A DNA stretch of 22,426 nucleotides from Selenomonadaceae bacterium UBA3796. GTDB taxonomy: Bacteria; Bacillota; Negativicutes; Selenomonadales; Selenomonadaceae. Both the position numbers and the translations under genes were made by a program. The notes beneath the pieces are model-generated. The model was not told the origin of the DNA, did no database searches, and saw nothing but the letters and a program-made list of their open reading frames with translations. Positions 14,301 through 22,279 of this stretch are shown in pieces. Every line of letters starts with the position of its first letter. Within the stretch, counting starts at the first letter, position 1. The DNA lies in the NCBI GenBank assembly GCA_002369175.1, contig DFES01000108.1:1-22426 (forward strand). The letters are read 5' to 3'.

Positions 14301-16385
14301 ATGGATACCAATCAGTATATGGACATGTTTCTGGATGAGTCTCATGAGCATCTGCAGCAGCTCAATGACGGTCTGCTGAGCCTCGAGGACAATATGGAAG
14401 ACTTATCTGTCCTGAATGATATTTTCCGTAACGCTCATACGCTGAAGGGCATGTCGGCAACCATGGGCTACAACAAAATCGCAGAGCTTACCCATGAGAT
14501 GGAGGATGTCCTGGATCTGCTTCGCCATGAGCAGTTGAAGCTTACGGAGGACATTATAGATGTTCTTTTCAAGTGCCTGGATTCTCTGGAGCAAATGGTG
14601 GATAATGTAGGAAATGGCGATCCTGAGGATCTCATAGATGTGTCGGAGCTGGTAGCAAAACTGAGTGCTCTTTCCAGCGGAAATCCGGAGGCTGCAGCGG
14701 CGGCACCCGCCGCTGCTCCTGCAGATGCAGCGGCTGCGTCTGCTCCGGTTGCCATTGCGGGCATTGAACTTTCGGATCTTGACCGCGATGTCATCAAACA
14801 GGCGCAGGAGGGCGGCTTGCGTGGCGTTCATATCAAGGTGACGCTTGCGGAGACCTGTCTTTTAAAGTCTGCACGCTCTTATATGGTCATGAATGCACTG
14901 GATGAGCTTGGGGATGTTGTGAAGTCGATTCCGCCTGCAGAGGATCTGGAACAGGAGAAATTTGAGCACAGCTTTGATGTAATTGTAGTTACGGCTTCTG
15001 AAGAGAAGGCCATCGAAGATGCCATCATGTCGATTTCCGAGGTGGAATCGGCATTGGTGGAAGTCATTGACCTTGACAAAAAGGCAGAAGCGGCAGCTCC
15101 GGCTCCCGCAGCTCCGAAACCGGTGGCGGCGCCTGCTCCGGCAGCACCTGTGCCGGTTCAGGCAGCGCCTCCGAAGCCGGCTGCCGCACCGAAGCCGCCG
15201 GTGGCTTCGAAAGCTGCTGCACCGGCTAAAAAGAGTCATGCAGGCCAGTCCGTCCGTGTGGATATTGAGAAACTGGATACCCTTATGAACCTCATGGGCG
15301 AGCTTGTCATAAACAAGGTGCGCCTGGAGCAGATCGGACAGACCCATCGCATCAGCGAGCTCACGGAAACATTGGAGCAGATGGATCGTGTGACCACAGA
15401 TCTCCAGAACATTGTCATGAAGGTTCGAATGGTGCCGGTGAGCCAGGTATTCAATCGTTTCCCACGCATGGTTCGCGATGTGGCGAAGGAACTCAATAAG
15501 GAAATCAACCTCACCATCGAGGGTGAGGAGACAGAGCTTGATCGTACCGTTATCGACGAAATCGGCGATCCCATCATGCATCTCCTCAGAAATTCCCTGG
15601 ATCACGGTGTCGAGCATCCCGATGACCGCGAAGCAAAGGGCAAGCCCCGTGTCGGTGAAGTCGGCCTTATCGCACGTCATGAGGGCAATAACGTAGTCAT
15701 CATGGTCACGGATGACGGTGCTGGCATCAATGCTGACAAAATGCGCCGGAAGGCCGTTGAAAAGGGCATGATGTCCCAGGAAGAGGTTGATAAACTCGAT
15801 GATGCGGATGCAGTAAGGATCATTTTCCTGCCGGGCTTCTCCACTGCCGAGCAGATCAGCGATATTTCGGGACGCGGCGTCGGCATGGACGTTGTGCGCA
15901 ATAAGATCGAAGCACTTTCCGGTCATGTGGATGTGGAAACCCATATTGATGAGGGTTCCGTGTTCAAAATCAAATTGCCGCTCACGTTGGCAATCATTCA
16001 GGCCATGCTGGTCAAGGTTCAGGAAGAGATGTATGCAATTCCCCTGGGTTCCATCGATAGCACCATCAACATACAGCCGGATGACATTAAGACTGTGCAG
16101 AACAAAGAAGTCATCGTCCTTCGCGGCGAGATCATTCCCATCATTCGCATGGAGCAGACCCTGCAGATCCCCCATGTCAAGGATTTCGATGAAATCTTTG
16201 TCGTCGTGGTGCATGCAGGCGAATCGAAAGCCGGCATTGTTGTCGATAATCTCATCGGGCAGCAGGAAATCGTTATCAAGACGCTGGGCAATCTCTTTAC
16301 GGGCTTGAAGATGTTCTCTGGCGCAACCGTTCTCGGTGATGGGCGTGTTGCATTGATTATCGATGTTGCAACTATGATGCAGTAA
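14301..16385 (+). CDS. cheA: Chemotaxis histidine kinase CheA
   Basis: CheA passes receptor signals to CheY and CheB. The 694-residue protein shows the full domain order. The P1 phosphotransfer domain has H46 in NAHTLKGM. A first Ala-rich linker (about 129-150) precedes a P2-like CheY-binding domain (about 155-262). A second Pro/Ala linker (262-313) precedes the P3 dimerisation helices. The P4 ATPase has the N box HLLRNSLDHG (N431), DDGAGI and GRGVGMDVV. A P5 CheW-like domain runs from about 563 to the end. GGAGGA lies upstream of the ATG at 14301. It is followed by its adaptor cheW after 16 bases. Confidence 0.98.
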   Translation: MDTNQYMDMFLDESHEHLQQLNDGLLSLEDNMEDLSVLNDIFRNAHTLKGMSATMGYNKIAELTHEMEDVLDLLRHEQLKLTEDIIDVLFKCLDSLEQMVDNVGNGDPEDLIDVSELVAKLSALSSGNPEAAAAAPAAAPADAAAASAPVAIAGIELSDLDRDVIKQAQEGGLRGVHIKVTLAETCLLKSARSYMVMNALDELGDVVKSIPPAEDLEQEKFEHSFDVIVVTASEEKAIEDAIMSISEVESALVEVIDLDKKAEAAAPAPAAPKPVAAPAPAAPVPVQAAPPKPAAAPKPPVASKAAAPAKKSHAGQSVRVDIEKLDTLMNLMGELVINKVRLEQIGQTHRISELTETLEQMDRVTTDLQNIVMKVRMVPVSQVFNRFPRMVRDVAKELNKEINLTIEGEETELDRTVIDEIGDPIMHLLRNSLDHGVEHPDDREAKGKPRVGEVGLIARHEGNNVVIMVTDDGAGINADKMRRKAVEKGMMSQEEVDKLDDADAVRIIFLPGFSTAEQISDISGRGVGMDVVRNKIEALSGHVDVETHIDEGSVFKIKLPLTLAIIQAMLVKVQEEMYAIPLGSIDSTINIQPDDIKTVQNKEVIVLRGEIIPIIRMEQTLQIPHVKDFDEIFVVVVHAGESKAGIVVDNLIGQQEIVIKTLGNLFTGLKMFSGATVLGDGRVALIIDVATMMQ
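15084..15239 (+). repeat. Low-complexity Pro/Ala linker region inside cheA
   Basis: About 50 codons encode runs of Ala, Pro, Val and Lys with repeated AAP and PKP units, joining the CheY-binding domain to the kinase core. A shorter Ala-rich linker lies at 14685-14750. Both are flexible spacers between folded domains, and the repetitive GC-rich codons make them candidates for length variation. Confidence 0.7.
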
Positions 16386-16401
16386 GGGGAGGCATAGAGA
16401 G

Positions 16402-16887
16402 ATGGCAAAAGAACTGGCTACTTTAAAAGAAGAAATGGGGGGTGCCATGGATGAGGGCACTCAGGTAGTTGCTTTCAAGCTTAGGGATGAGGAATATGGA
16501 ATCAGCATATTAAATGTGCAGGAAATCCGAAATCTCACGGACATTACCCGCGTTCCCTTTTCTGCGGATTTCATCAAAGGAGTCATCAACCTGCGCGGGA
16601 GCGTGCTGCCGGTCATAGATCTTAAGCAGCGCCTCGGTCTGGAACAGACGCCGTACACGGAAAAAACGCGCATTGTAACGGTGACAGTAGATGATCTTCA
16701 TGTGGGCATGCTTGTGGATGCAGTAACAGAGGTCATCACCATTGACAGCAAGCCGGTGGATGCCAAGAAAGCCGTAAATGGGAAGGAAATCACGCGCTTT
16801 CTGAGCGGCATTGGCAATATGGACGGCCGCCTGATCATTATGCTGAATCTTGAAGAGATCATTGGGATGCCCAAAGAGGGCAAATGA
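16402..16887 (+). CDS. cheW: Chemotaxis coupling protein CheW
   Basis: CheW couples receptors to CheA in the signalling array. The 161-residue product is a single CheW domain with the typical VVAFKLRDEEYGISILNVQE start of the fold (about 22-41), TRVPFSADFIKGVINLRGSV, PVIDLKQRLGL and the late LIIMLNLEEI. An N-terminal stretch of about 20 residues precedes the fold. AGGGGAGG at 16385-16392 supports the ATG at 16402. A 42-base gap without a clear promoter leads to cheC. Confidence 0.97.
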   Translation: MAKELATLKEEMGGAMDEGTQVVAFKLRDEEYGISILNVQEIRNLTDITRVPFSADFIKGVINLRGSVLPVIDLKQRLGLEQTPYTEKTRIVTVTVDDLHVGMLVDAVTEVITIDSKPVDAKKAVNGKEITRFLSGIGNMDGRLIIMLNLEEIIGMPKEGK

Positions 16888-16929
16888 TCCAGGATGTTTT
16901 CACTTAGATTATGAATGAGGTGTCGTAAT

Positions 16930-17544
16930 ATGTCTGAGGAATTTAATTTGTCGGCTAACCAGCTGGATGCTCTGCGGGAAATCGGCAACGTCGGGGCTGG
17001 AAATTCTGCGACAGCCCTTTCCCAGATCATCAATCGGCGCATTGACATGAACGTGCCGAAGGTGGCTCTGGTTCCGCTGGATACGGTTCCCGATCTTGTG
17101 GGCGGGCCTGATACGATCGTGGTTGGTGTGTTCCTGCGCGTATACGGCAAGGCACCGGGAAACATCCTGTTCCTCCTGCCGCAAAAAAGCGCATTTTATC
17201 TTGTGGACACTCTGATGGGGAAGAAGCATGGAGAAACGGAAAAACTTGACTTCATGGATGAGTCCGCACTGATGGAAATAGGAAATATTCTTGCGGGAGC
17301 ATACCTGAATGCATTTTTTACCTTCACCCAAATATCCATGTTGCCATCTATTCCTGCACTTGCAATGGATATGGCGGGAGCTATTCTGAATGTCGTATTG
17401 GTTCAGTTAGGACAGATGGGTGATACGGCAATGGTGATCGAGACGGAGTTCCTGTCGGAGGATGACGGAATCAATGGGCATTTTTTCCTTGTTCCGGATC
17501 CGGGCTCGTTGGAAACAATTATTTCGGCAGTAGGAGTTGAGTGA
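16930..17544 (+). CDS. cheC: CheY-P phosphatase CheC
   Basis: CheC removes phosphate from CheY and regulates the deamidase CheD. The 204-residue product has two phosphatase sites, both matching D/S-x3-E-x2-N-x22-P without gaps: the first begins DALREIGN and ends in the P of VPKV, the second begins SALMEIGN and ends at the P of SIPAL. An ATG at 16915 is in frame, but GAGGTG at 16917-16922 sits seven bases before the ATG at 16930, which I use. The stop is one base before cheD, so the interacting pair is coupled. Confidence 0.96.
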   Translation: MSEEFNLSANQLDALREIGNVGAGNSATALSQIINRRIDMNVPKVALVPLDTVPDLVGGPDTIVVGVFLRVYGKAPGNILFLLPQKSAFYLVDTLMGKKHGETEKLDFMDESALMEIGNILAGAYLNAFFTFTQISMLPSIPALAMDMAGAILNVVLVQLGQMGDTAMVIETEFLSEDDGINGHFFLVPDPGSLETIISAVGVE

Positions 17545-17545
17545 T

Positions 17546-18031
17546 ATGCCAGATCTGATCAGGGTCGGCATGGCTGACTACAAGGTTGGTCAGAGCCCGG
17601 CTACATTAATAAGCTACGGACTAGGCTCCTGCATCGGTGTTTCCCTGTACGATCCGCAAACAAAAATCGGAGGGCTTCTGCACATTATGCTGCCTGACAG
17701 CACGCAGGCAAGAGCCAGCGATAATCCCGCGAAATTTGCAGATACGGGATTTCCGCTCATGCTGAAGGATGTGCTGAAAATGGGGGCTTCCCAAAGCCGG
17801 TTGGTAGCAAAGATTGCCGGTGGCGCACAAATGTTTGCCTTTGCGAATGCAACGGATATCATGCGTGTGGGGGCACGGAATGCCGAAGCAGTGAAAAAAA
17901 TCCTAAAGGATCATCGCATCCGTCTCATTGCGGAGGACACAGGGGGGACATACGGGCGGACTGTTTCAATCGATCTTACGAATGGTGCATACAAAGTAAA
18001 AACCATTGATAAGGGCGAGAAAGAAATTTAG
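17546..18031 (+). CDS. cheD: Chemoreceptor glutamine deamidase CheD
   Basis: CheD deamidates receptor glutamines and is controlled by CheC. The 161-residue product has the catalytic Cys at C29 in YGLGSCIGVSLYD and the catalytic His at H46 in GGLLHIMLP, in the same spacing as in Thermotoga CheD. KIAGGAQMF and the GGTYGRTV segment near the C-terminus are also family-typical. A TTG at 17537 is in frame but touches the binding site AGGAG (17532-17536); the ATG at 17546 is nine bases away and is the likely start. Confidence 0.96.
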   Translation: MPDLIRVGMADYKVGQSPATLISYGLGSCIGVSLYDPQTKIGGLLHIMLPDSTQARASDNPAKFADTGFPLMLKDVLKMGASQSRLVAKIAGGAQMFAFANATDIMRVGARNAEAVKKILKDHRIRLIAEDTGGTYGRTVSIDLTNGAYKVKTIDKGEKEI

Positions 18032-18044
18032 TAGGTGAAACGCA

Positions 18045-18416
18045 TTGGTTAAGTTGAAGGCATCCTTGATATTTGCTGTGATTGCAGTTCTGGTCATTGC
18101 ACTTGCCGGATTTCTGAAGGACGTGCGTTTTATCACAATAGCTCTGCGCTGCGTAGTGGGCTTTCTGGCGGCGGGCGCAGTGAGTTATTTGGTGATGTTT
18201 CTGTTGGAAGCAAAAAAAATTGCCATCTTTGAGCTCAAGGAAGCCCTGGGGGACGGAGAAAGCGAAATGAGGGAGGAACAGGAAACTGCCCAGGAAGATG
18301 GGGAAGCTTCGGGTGAGCAGGAAGAAGAATCGGAAGAAGGAAGCGAGACGAACGATGGTTTTCAGCCTCTTGATGCACGATCGTTGAGACACATGGAGGC
18401 ACCGCCGGGATCATAA
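18045..18416 (+). CDS. Hypothetical small membrane protein with acidic tail
   Basis: I do not recognise this 123-residue protein. Two hydrophobic segments (about 5-24 and 30-54) with a short charged turn predict two membrane helices. A cytoplasmic or disordered tail with about 18 Glu/Asp between residues 69 and 104 follows, then a short end, FQPLDARSLRHMEAPPG. The start is a TTG at 18045, with AGGTGA at 18033-18038 six bases upstream. It lies 13 bases after cheD and 16 before fliA, so it is co-expressed with them. The sequence gives no catalytic motif. A role in motility is an inference from position alone. Confidence 0.8.
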   Translation: MVKLKASLIFAVIAVLVIALAGFLKDVRFITIALRCVVGFLAAGAVSYLVMFLLEAKKIAIFELKEALGDGESEMREEQETAQEDGEASGEQEEESEEGSETNDGFQPLDARSLRHMEAPPGS

Positions 18417-18432
18417 GATAGGGGGTATTGAC

Positions 18433-19191
18433 ATGCTAACGGCTGAAAAGGATAATACCGCATATGTCGATTCCCTATGGCAAAAGTATCATAGGCAGAA
18501 ATCAATCGATACAAGGAATGAACTGGCAGAGTATTATCTGCCTCTCGTGAAGCTGGTGGCGGGACGTTTGGCCATCAGCCTTCCCAGTCACGTGGACAAG
18601 GAGGATCTTTTGAGCAGCGGCTTTTTTGGGCTTCTGGACGCAATCGATCGATATGATTCCCAGCGCAAGAATAAGTTTGAGACATATGCCGGCGTGAGGG
18701 TTCGGGGAGCTATGTTAGATTATCTGCGCTCGAAGGATTGGGTTCCGGTAACCATGCGTCAGAAGATACGGCGTTACGAGCAGGCTGTTTATGAATTGGA
18801 AAACGAGCTGGGACGTCCGGCGAGGGATGAGGAATTGGCTGCGAGACTGGGGATATCCCTGACGGAGCTTTCGGATATTATTTCCCAACTCAATACGGCA
18901 ACCGTGATCCCTTTGGAGGAGTATTTGCGCTCAGATACAGCGGAATCCATGGAAATGAGTCCGGTGGAGAGCGTGGAGTTCAGGGAATTGCAGGATATTT
19001 TGGCACAGGCGATTGATCGTCTTCCAGAGAAGGAAAAAACGGTAATTTCCCTCTACTATTACGAAGATTTGACGCTCAAGGAGATTAGTCTGATCATGCA
19101 TTTGACGGAAGCTCGTATTTCACAGATGCATACAAAAGCGGTGTTCCGTCTGCGGGGATATTTGGCGAGGATGAAAGCAAGCATATTATGA
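18433..19191 (+). CDS. fliA: RNA polymerase sigma factor FliA (sigma-28, SigD type)
   Basis: This 252-residue sigma factor of the FliA/WhiG family directs late flagellar and chemotaxis genes. Region 2 runs from about residue 28 to 100 (YYLPLVKLVAGRLA, EDLLSSGFFGLLDAI, FETYAGVRVRGAMLDYLR). Region 3 follows (MRQKIRRYEQAVYELENELG). Region 4 with the helix-turn-helix is at the C-terminus (LPEKEKTVISLYYYEDLTLKEIS). Its place after cheD and before a swrB-like gene is the B. subtilis sigD position. An anti-sigma FlgM gene is not in this window. The stop is 20 bases before the chosen fapA start. Confidence 0.97.
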   Translation: MLTAEKDNTAYVDSLWQKYHRQKSIDTRNELAEYYLPLVKLVAGRLAISLPSHVDKEDLLSSGFFGLLDAIDRYDSQRKNKFETYAGVRVRGAMLDYLRSKDWVPVTMRQKIRRYEQAVYELENELGRPARDEELAARLGISLTELSDIISQLNTATVIPLEEYLRSDTAESMEMSPVESVEFRELQDILAQAIDRLPEKEKTVISLYYYEDLTLKEISLIMHLTEARISQMHTKAVFRLRGYLARMKASIL

Positions 19192-19211
19192 AGATGACCG
19201 GAGGGGATATT

Positions 19212-20870
19212 ATGGAGGAGGAAAAGCGCATACGAACCGTGGGGGGGAAGGATGCAGGCTATTTGTTTGAATTCACTCCGGATGGCGTATTCCTGACCGT
19301 ATATCCATCGTCGGAAGGGGAACTGCAGTTCGAGTTGTCGGATATGCGACAGATATTGCAGGATTACAGTGTTTTGGATTATGATATCACGTTGCTTTCG
19401 CGCGTTGTTCGGGAAGCCTCGGGAGATGCCGTGAAATTGTCGGATACTTTTACGGAGCCGCCCCGTTCCAGTGGAGATGACGAAGAAGGCGGCGCACCGC
19501 CGGGGCTGGATGATCTTTTTGCGCGTGTCATTGTTGAGGTCAGCAAAGACCGCATGAAAGCAACGGTACGATTTGATACGTCATCGGGAACGCGTATCCC
19601 TACCATGCAAATGGTAATGGATGCTCTTGAGGAAAAGCGGGTTTCCTTTGGCATGGATCATGCCGCAATAGAGGAAGGTGTCAAGAGCATGCTTCCCTTT
19701 GTTGCGGCAAATGGGATTCCACCTGTCCACGGAGAAAATGCCCGGATCGAGAGAAGGTTTGACCTGGGAGTAAAAGGGCGTCCGGTGGTCACGGAATATG
19801 ATCGGGTGGATTACAAAAATCTCAATCTTTTTGTGCTGGCAAAGAGAAATGATGTATTGGCGGTGCGTGTGCCGCAGACACAGGGGACGCCCGGCAGGAA
19901 TGTTTATGGGGATGAGGTACCGGCACGGAATGGACGCCCCATTCCAATGCCGACCGGAAAAAACACGAAGGTTATCGGTGAAAATGAACTTGTCGCTACC
20001 ATTGACGGTCAGATTATAGACAATAAGACAACGATTGGTATTGATCCTCATCTGGTCATGAAGAATGGCGTGAATGTGGGGACGGGCAGTATAGACTTCA
20101 ATGGGAGCGTGGAAATCAAAGGCAATGTGGAACAGGGATTTACGGTAAAGGCGACAGGGGATATTGAGATTTCCGGTATGGTGAACGGAGCCACGGTAGA
20201 AGGCCGAAATGTATTTATCGGTGGTGGCATCAACGGGATGAACAGGGCACGCATACAGGCAAAGGAAGACATACGGGCGGCATTCGTGGAGTCTGCCAAT
20301 ATGTCGGCAAACAGGGACATTTATATCGTAGATGTATCGTTGCACTCCCATCTGCGAGCCGGAAAGAAAATCATCCTGGAAGGCAAGAAGGGGCAGTTCA
20401 CCGGAGGCATTGCAGAGGCCGGAGAAGAAATCAGGGCATCCAGTCTGGGGAATAACGCGAATATCATCACTCGTGTATCCGTGGGAGTTGATCCCAATGT
20501 CCAGAGCCAATACAAGGAGGCCTGCACACGGTATAAGGAGAGCAAAAAACGTCTGCAGCAGATTACCCAGACACTGAATACATTGAGCAAGATTGACATC
20601 AGCAAGCTTCCGGAAGAGAGGATTGCTCAGATCAATGCGTTGACGCGGTCCCAGTTCCCATTGGCGGGGCAGATCCGGAAGGATGAGATGCTCATCAAGA
20701 AACTGGAACAGAATCTTGCTGAGATGAAGCACGGAAGAATATTCGTATCCGATACACTTTATGCAGGAACCCGGGTTTCCATAAATTCTGTTCAAAGGCA
20801 CTTTTATTCTGATGCGAAGCATTGTTCCTTGACAGTGGAAAATGATGCCGTGGTAATTGGTCCCTATTGA
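19212..20870 (+). CDS. fapA: FapA family protein (DUF342), flagellar assembly protein A
   Basis: The 552-residue product is a DUF342/FapA protein: an N-terminal domain, then a right-handed beta-helix region rich in V, I, G and N (about 280-410, including IDFNGSVEIKGNVEQGF and GNVFIGGG-like turns), then a coiled-coil stretch (about 428-505) and a short beta end. In Vibrio, FapA affects polar flagellar assembly and responds to EIIA-Glc; in Firmicutes its role is less clear. ATG 19188 overlaps the fliA stop as ATGA, but GGAGGGG (19200-19206) points to the ATG at 19212. B. subtilis does not have this gene between sigD and swrB. Confidence 0.9.
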   Translation: MEEEKRIRTVGGKDAGYLFEFTPDGVFLTVYPSSEGELQFELSDMRQILQDYSVLDYDITLLSRVVREASGDAVKLSDTFTEPPRSSGDDEEGGAPPGLDDLFARVIVEVSKDRMKATVRFDTSSGTRIPTMQMVMDALEEKRVSFGMDHAAIEEGVKSMLPFVAANGIPPVHGENARIERRFDLGVKGRPVVTEYDRVDYKNLNLFVLAKRNDVLAVRVPQTQGTPGRNVYGDEVPARNGRPIPMPTGKNTKVIGENELVATIDGQIIDNKTTIGIDPHLVMKNGVNVGTGSIDFNGSVEIKGNVEQGFTVKATGDIEISGMVNGATVEGRNVFIGGGINGMNRARIQAKEDIRAAFVESANMSANRDIYIVDVSLHSHLRAGKKIILEGKKGQFTGGIAEAGEEIRASSLGNNANIITRVSVGVDPNVQSQYKEACTRYKESKKRLQQITQTLNTLSKIDISKLPEERIAQINALTRSQFPLAGQIRKDEMLIKKLEQNLAEMKHGRIFVSDTLYAGTRVSINSVQRHFYSDAKHCSLTVENDAVVIGPY

Positions 20871-20897
20871 TATGTATACCGAAAGGCGGGGATATTC

Positions 20898-21227
20898 ATG
20901 GATGTCACACCGATGAGTTTGCAGATGGTGGTACCGCATTCTACCGAAGTGGGGCATATGCAGCACAATTTGAACCAGGCTGGTGCTGTTCAGCAGGATT
21001 TTGAGACGCTCCGCCAGAAAACGGATGCAGAACTCAAACAGAAACAGGTTCGCAATAAGGATGCAGCGGAGGAAGGGCGGATCAAGGATGATCCGGAGCG
21101 TCGGAATCGTGGTGGCTATAGCAGATCGGGGCACCGCAGCCGGCAGGAAAAGGAAAAAGTGGATCCTGCAATGGCGAGTCTTGCCGTGGATCCTTCCAGG
21201 GGACAGCATCTGGACATTTCATTTTAG
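20898..21227 (+). CDS. Hypothetical small polar protein of flagellar operons
   Basis: The 109-residue protein has no membrane segment. It starts MDVTPMSLQMVVPHSTEVG, has a Gln/Lys/Glu-rich probably helical middle (about 20-60), a basic Arg/Gly/Ser segment (about 65-85), and ends GQHLDISF. I recall short proteins of the same build, with a start resembling MxVxxxxLQxxxP and an end resembling LDIxF, near the sigma gene in other Firmicutes flagellar clusters, but no function is known to me. AGGCGGGG precedes the ATG at 20898. It lies 27 bases after fapA and 18 before the next gene, so it belongs to the same transcript. Confidence 0.8.
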   Translation: MDVTPMSLQMVVPHSTEVGHMQHNLNQAGAVQQDFETLRQKTDAELKQKQVRNKDAAEEGRIKDDPERRNRGGYSRSGHRSRQEKEKVDPAMASLAVDPSRGQHLDISF

Positions 21228-21245
21228 CAAGAGGTTGTTCTATTT

Positions 21246-22061
21246 ATGATTGCAGAAATCATGGGAGCTCTCATTGTTCTTGGAGTTCTGATGGTGGTTC
21301 TCGTTCGGTATCAGAGCGGAAGACAGACGGATTTGTCAGCAGAGCATCAGGATATGAGAGAATCAACGGAAAAGCTCAGGAAGGAACTTGAAAGATCTGG
21401 TAATGAGATCATCCAGCGTTTGGGAACCCATGTGAACCAATTGGAAAGCCTTATTCGCCAGGCGGATGAACAATCAGAGCTACTTAATCGCCGCATGGCG
21501 GAAATCCAGGCAATCCGACAGAATATCCAGCAGCAGCTTGCAGAAGGTCATGTGCTTCAACAACAGTTATTGGAGCAGCAGCGACAATGCCAGCATACAT
21601 TTCAGCAGATGGAGGCTCTGTGGGTGCGGGGGAATCCACCTCCTCCGGTTCATGCAACGGAGAGTAAGTCCCTGCGCAGTGCAACCAATCCATCATTGGA
21701 AGCACCGCCGCCACCGGAAAGCTTTTCTCAGATACTTCATGAATCCTTGGGGGGGGATGCAGGAATACCTGCATGGTCAAAAAACGCATACGAGCCAGTA
21801 CCGGATGCACACCAGCTTGTGTCTCAGCCTATGCTCGGTGAACAGGGAGTGGAACCGGATCAGGAGGAACCCGTTGGAGAAGATGCATTAGGGAATGCTC
21901 TTGGGACACAGGATTCAATCAATAGCAGCATTGCTAACAGAGCAAGGCTTTTGCTGCGCGAAGGCTATTCTGTGGAAACAGTTTCCAAGGAAACGGGAAT
22001 GGGACGCGGCGCAATCGAGTTATTGCGGCAGATTGTCCAGCGACAGACAGATGACCAGTAA
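21246..22061 (+). CDS. SwrB-like (YlxL, DUF6115-type) membrane-anchored coiled-coil protein
   Basis: The 271-residue product has one N-terminal membrane helix (about 3-20), a long Gln/Glu-rich coiled coil (about 27-120), and a Pro/Ser-rich spacer (about 130-228). It ends in a small helix-turn-helix-like element (about 231-267: LLLREGYSVETVSKETGMGR). This build and the place after sigma-28 match the SwrB/DUF6115 group. SwrB in B. subtilis promotes completion of the basal body and activation of flagellar export. The C-terminal helix pair resembles DNA-binding folds but sits on a membrane anchor, so protein binding is more likely. The stop lies only six bases before the -35 of the tRNA promoter. 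Confidence 0.82.
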   Translation: MIAEIMGALIVLGVLMVVLVRYQSGRQTDLSAEHQDMRESTEKLRKELERSGNEIIQRLGTHVNQLESLIRQADEQSELLNRRMAEIQAIRQNIQQQLAEGHVLQQQLLEQQRQCQHTFQQMEALWVRGNPPPPVHATESKSLRSATNPSLEAPPPPESFSQILHESLGGDAGIPAWSKNAYEPVPDAHQLVSQPMLGEQGVEPDQEEPVGEDALGNALGTQDSINSSIANRARLLLREGYSVETVSKETGMGRGAIELLRQIVQRQTDDQ

Positions 22062-22067
22062 AAATAA

Positions 22068-22096
22068 TTGACATTGTTTATGATATGGCGTATAAT
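22068..22096 (+). promoter_or_regulatory. Consensus sigma-A promoter of the tRNA operon
   Basis: TTGACA (22068-22073) and TATAAT (22091-22096) are both perfect and separated by exactly 17 bases. Transcription should start near 22103, about 20 bases before tRNA-Pro. This is the strongest promoter in the window, as expected for stable RNA. Confidence 0.93.
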
Positions 22097-22123
22097 ACTC
22101 TTATTGTTGCAATTATATGGGAT

Positions 22124-22200
22124 CGGGACGTGGCGCAGTTTGGTAGCGCACCTCGCCTGGGACGAGGGGGTCGCAGGTTCGAATCCTGTCGTCCCGACCA
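22124..22200 (+). tRNA. tRNA-Pro (anticodon UGG), CCA encoded
   Basis: The cloverleaf is complete over 77 bases. Acceptor CGGGACG pairs with CGTCCCG, D stem GCGC with GCGC, anticodon stem CCTCG with CGAGG, T stem GCAGG with CCTGT (one G-U), and there is a TTCGAAT loop. Discriminator A and an encoded CCA follow (22198-22200). The 7-base anticodon loop is CCTGGGA, giving anticodon TGG at 22158-22160. Position 33 is C instead of the near-universal U. It is first in the tRNA operon. Confidence 0.95.
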
Positions 22201-22205
22201 TTTTC

Positions 22206-22279
<74 letters not shown>

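Noticed and set aside
14862..16460. Long minus-strand open frame (532 codons) opposite cheA.
   Set aside because: The composition is unnatural (His, Asp, Cys, Arg rich) and the sense strand encodes a complete CheA.
19581..21209. Long minus-strand open frame (542 codons) opposite fapA and the small polar gene.
   Set aside because: It mirrors the sense genes, has no domain, and would span two genes and their gap.
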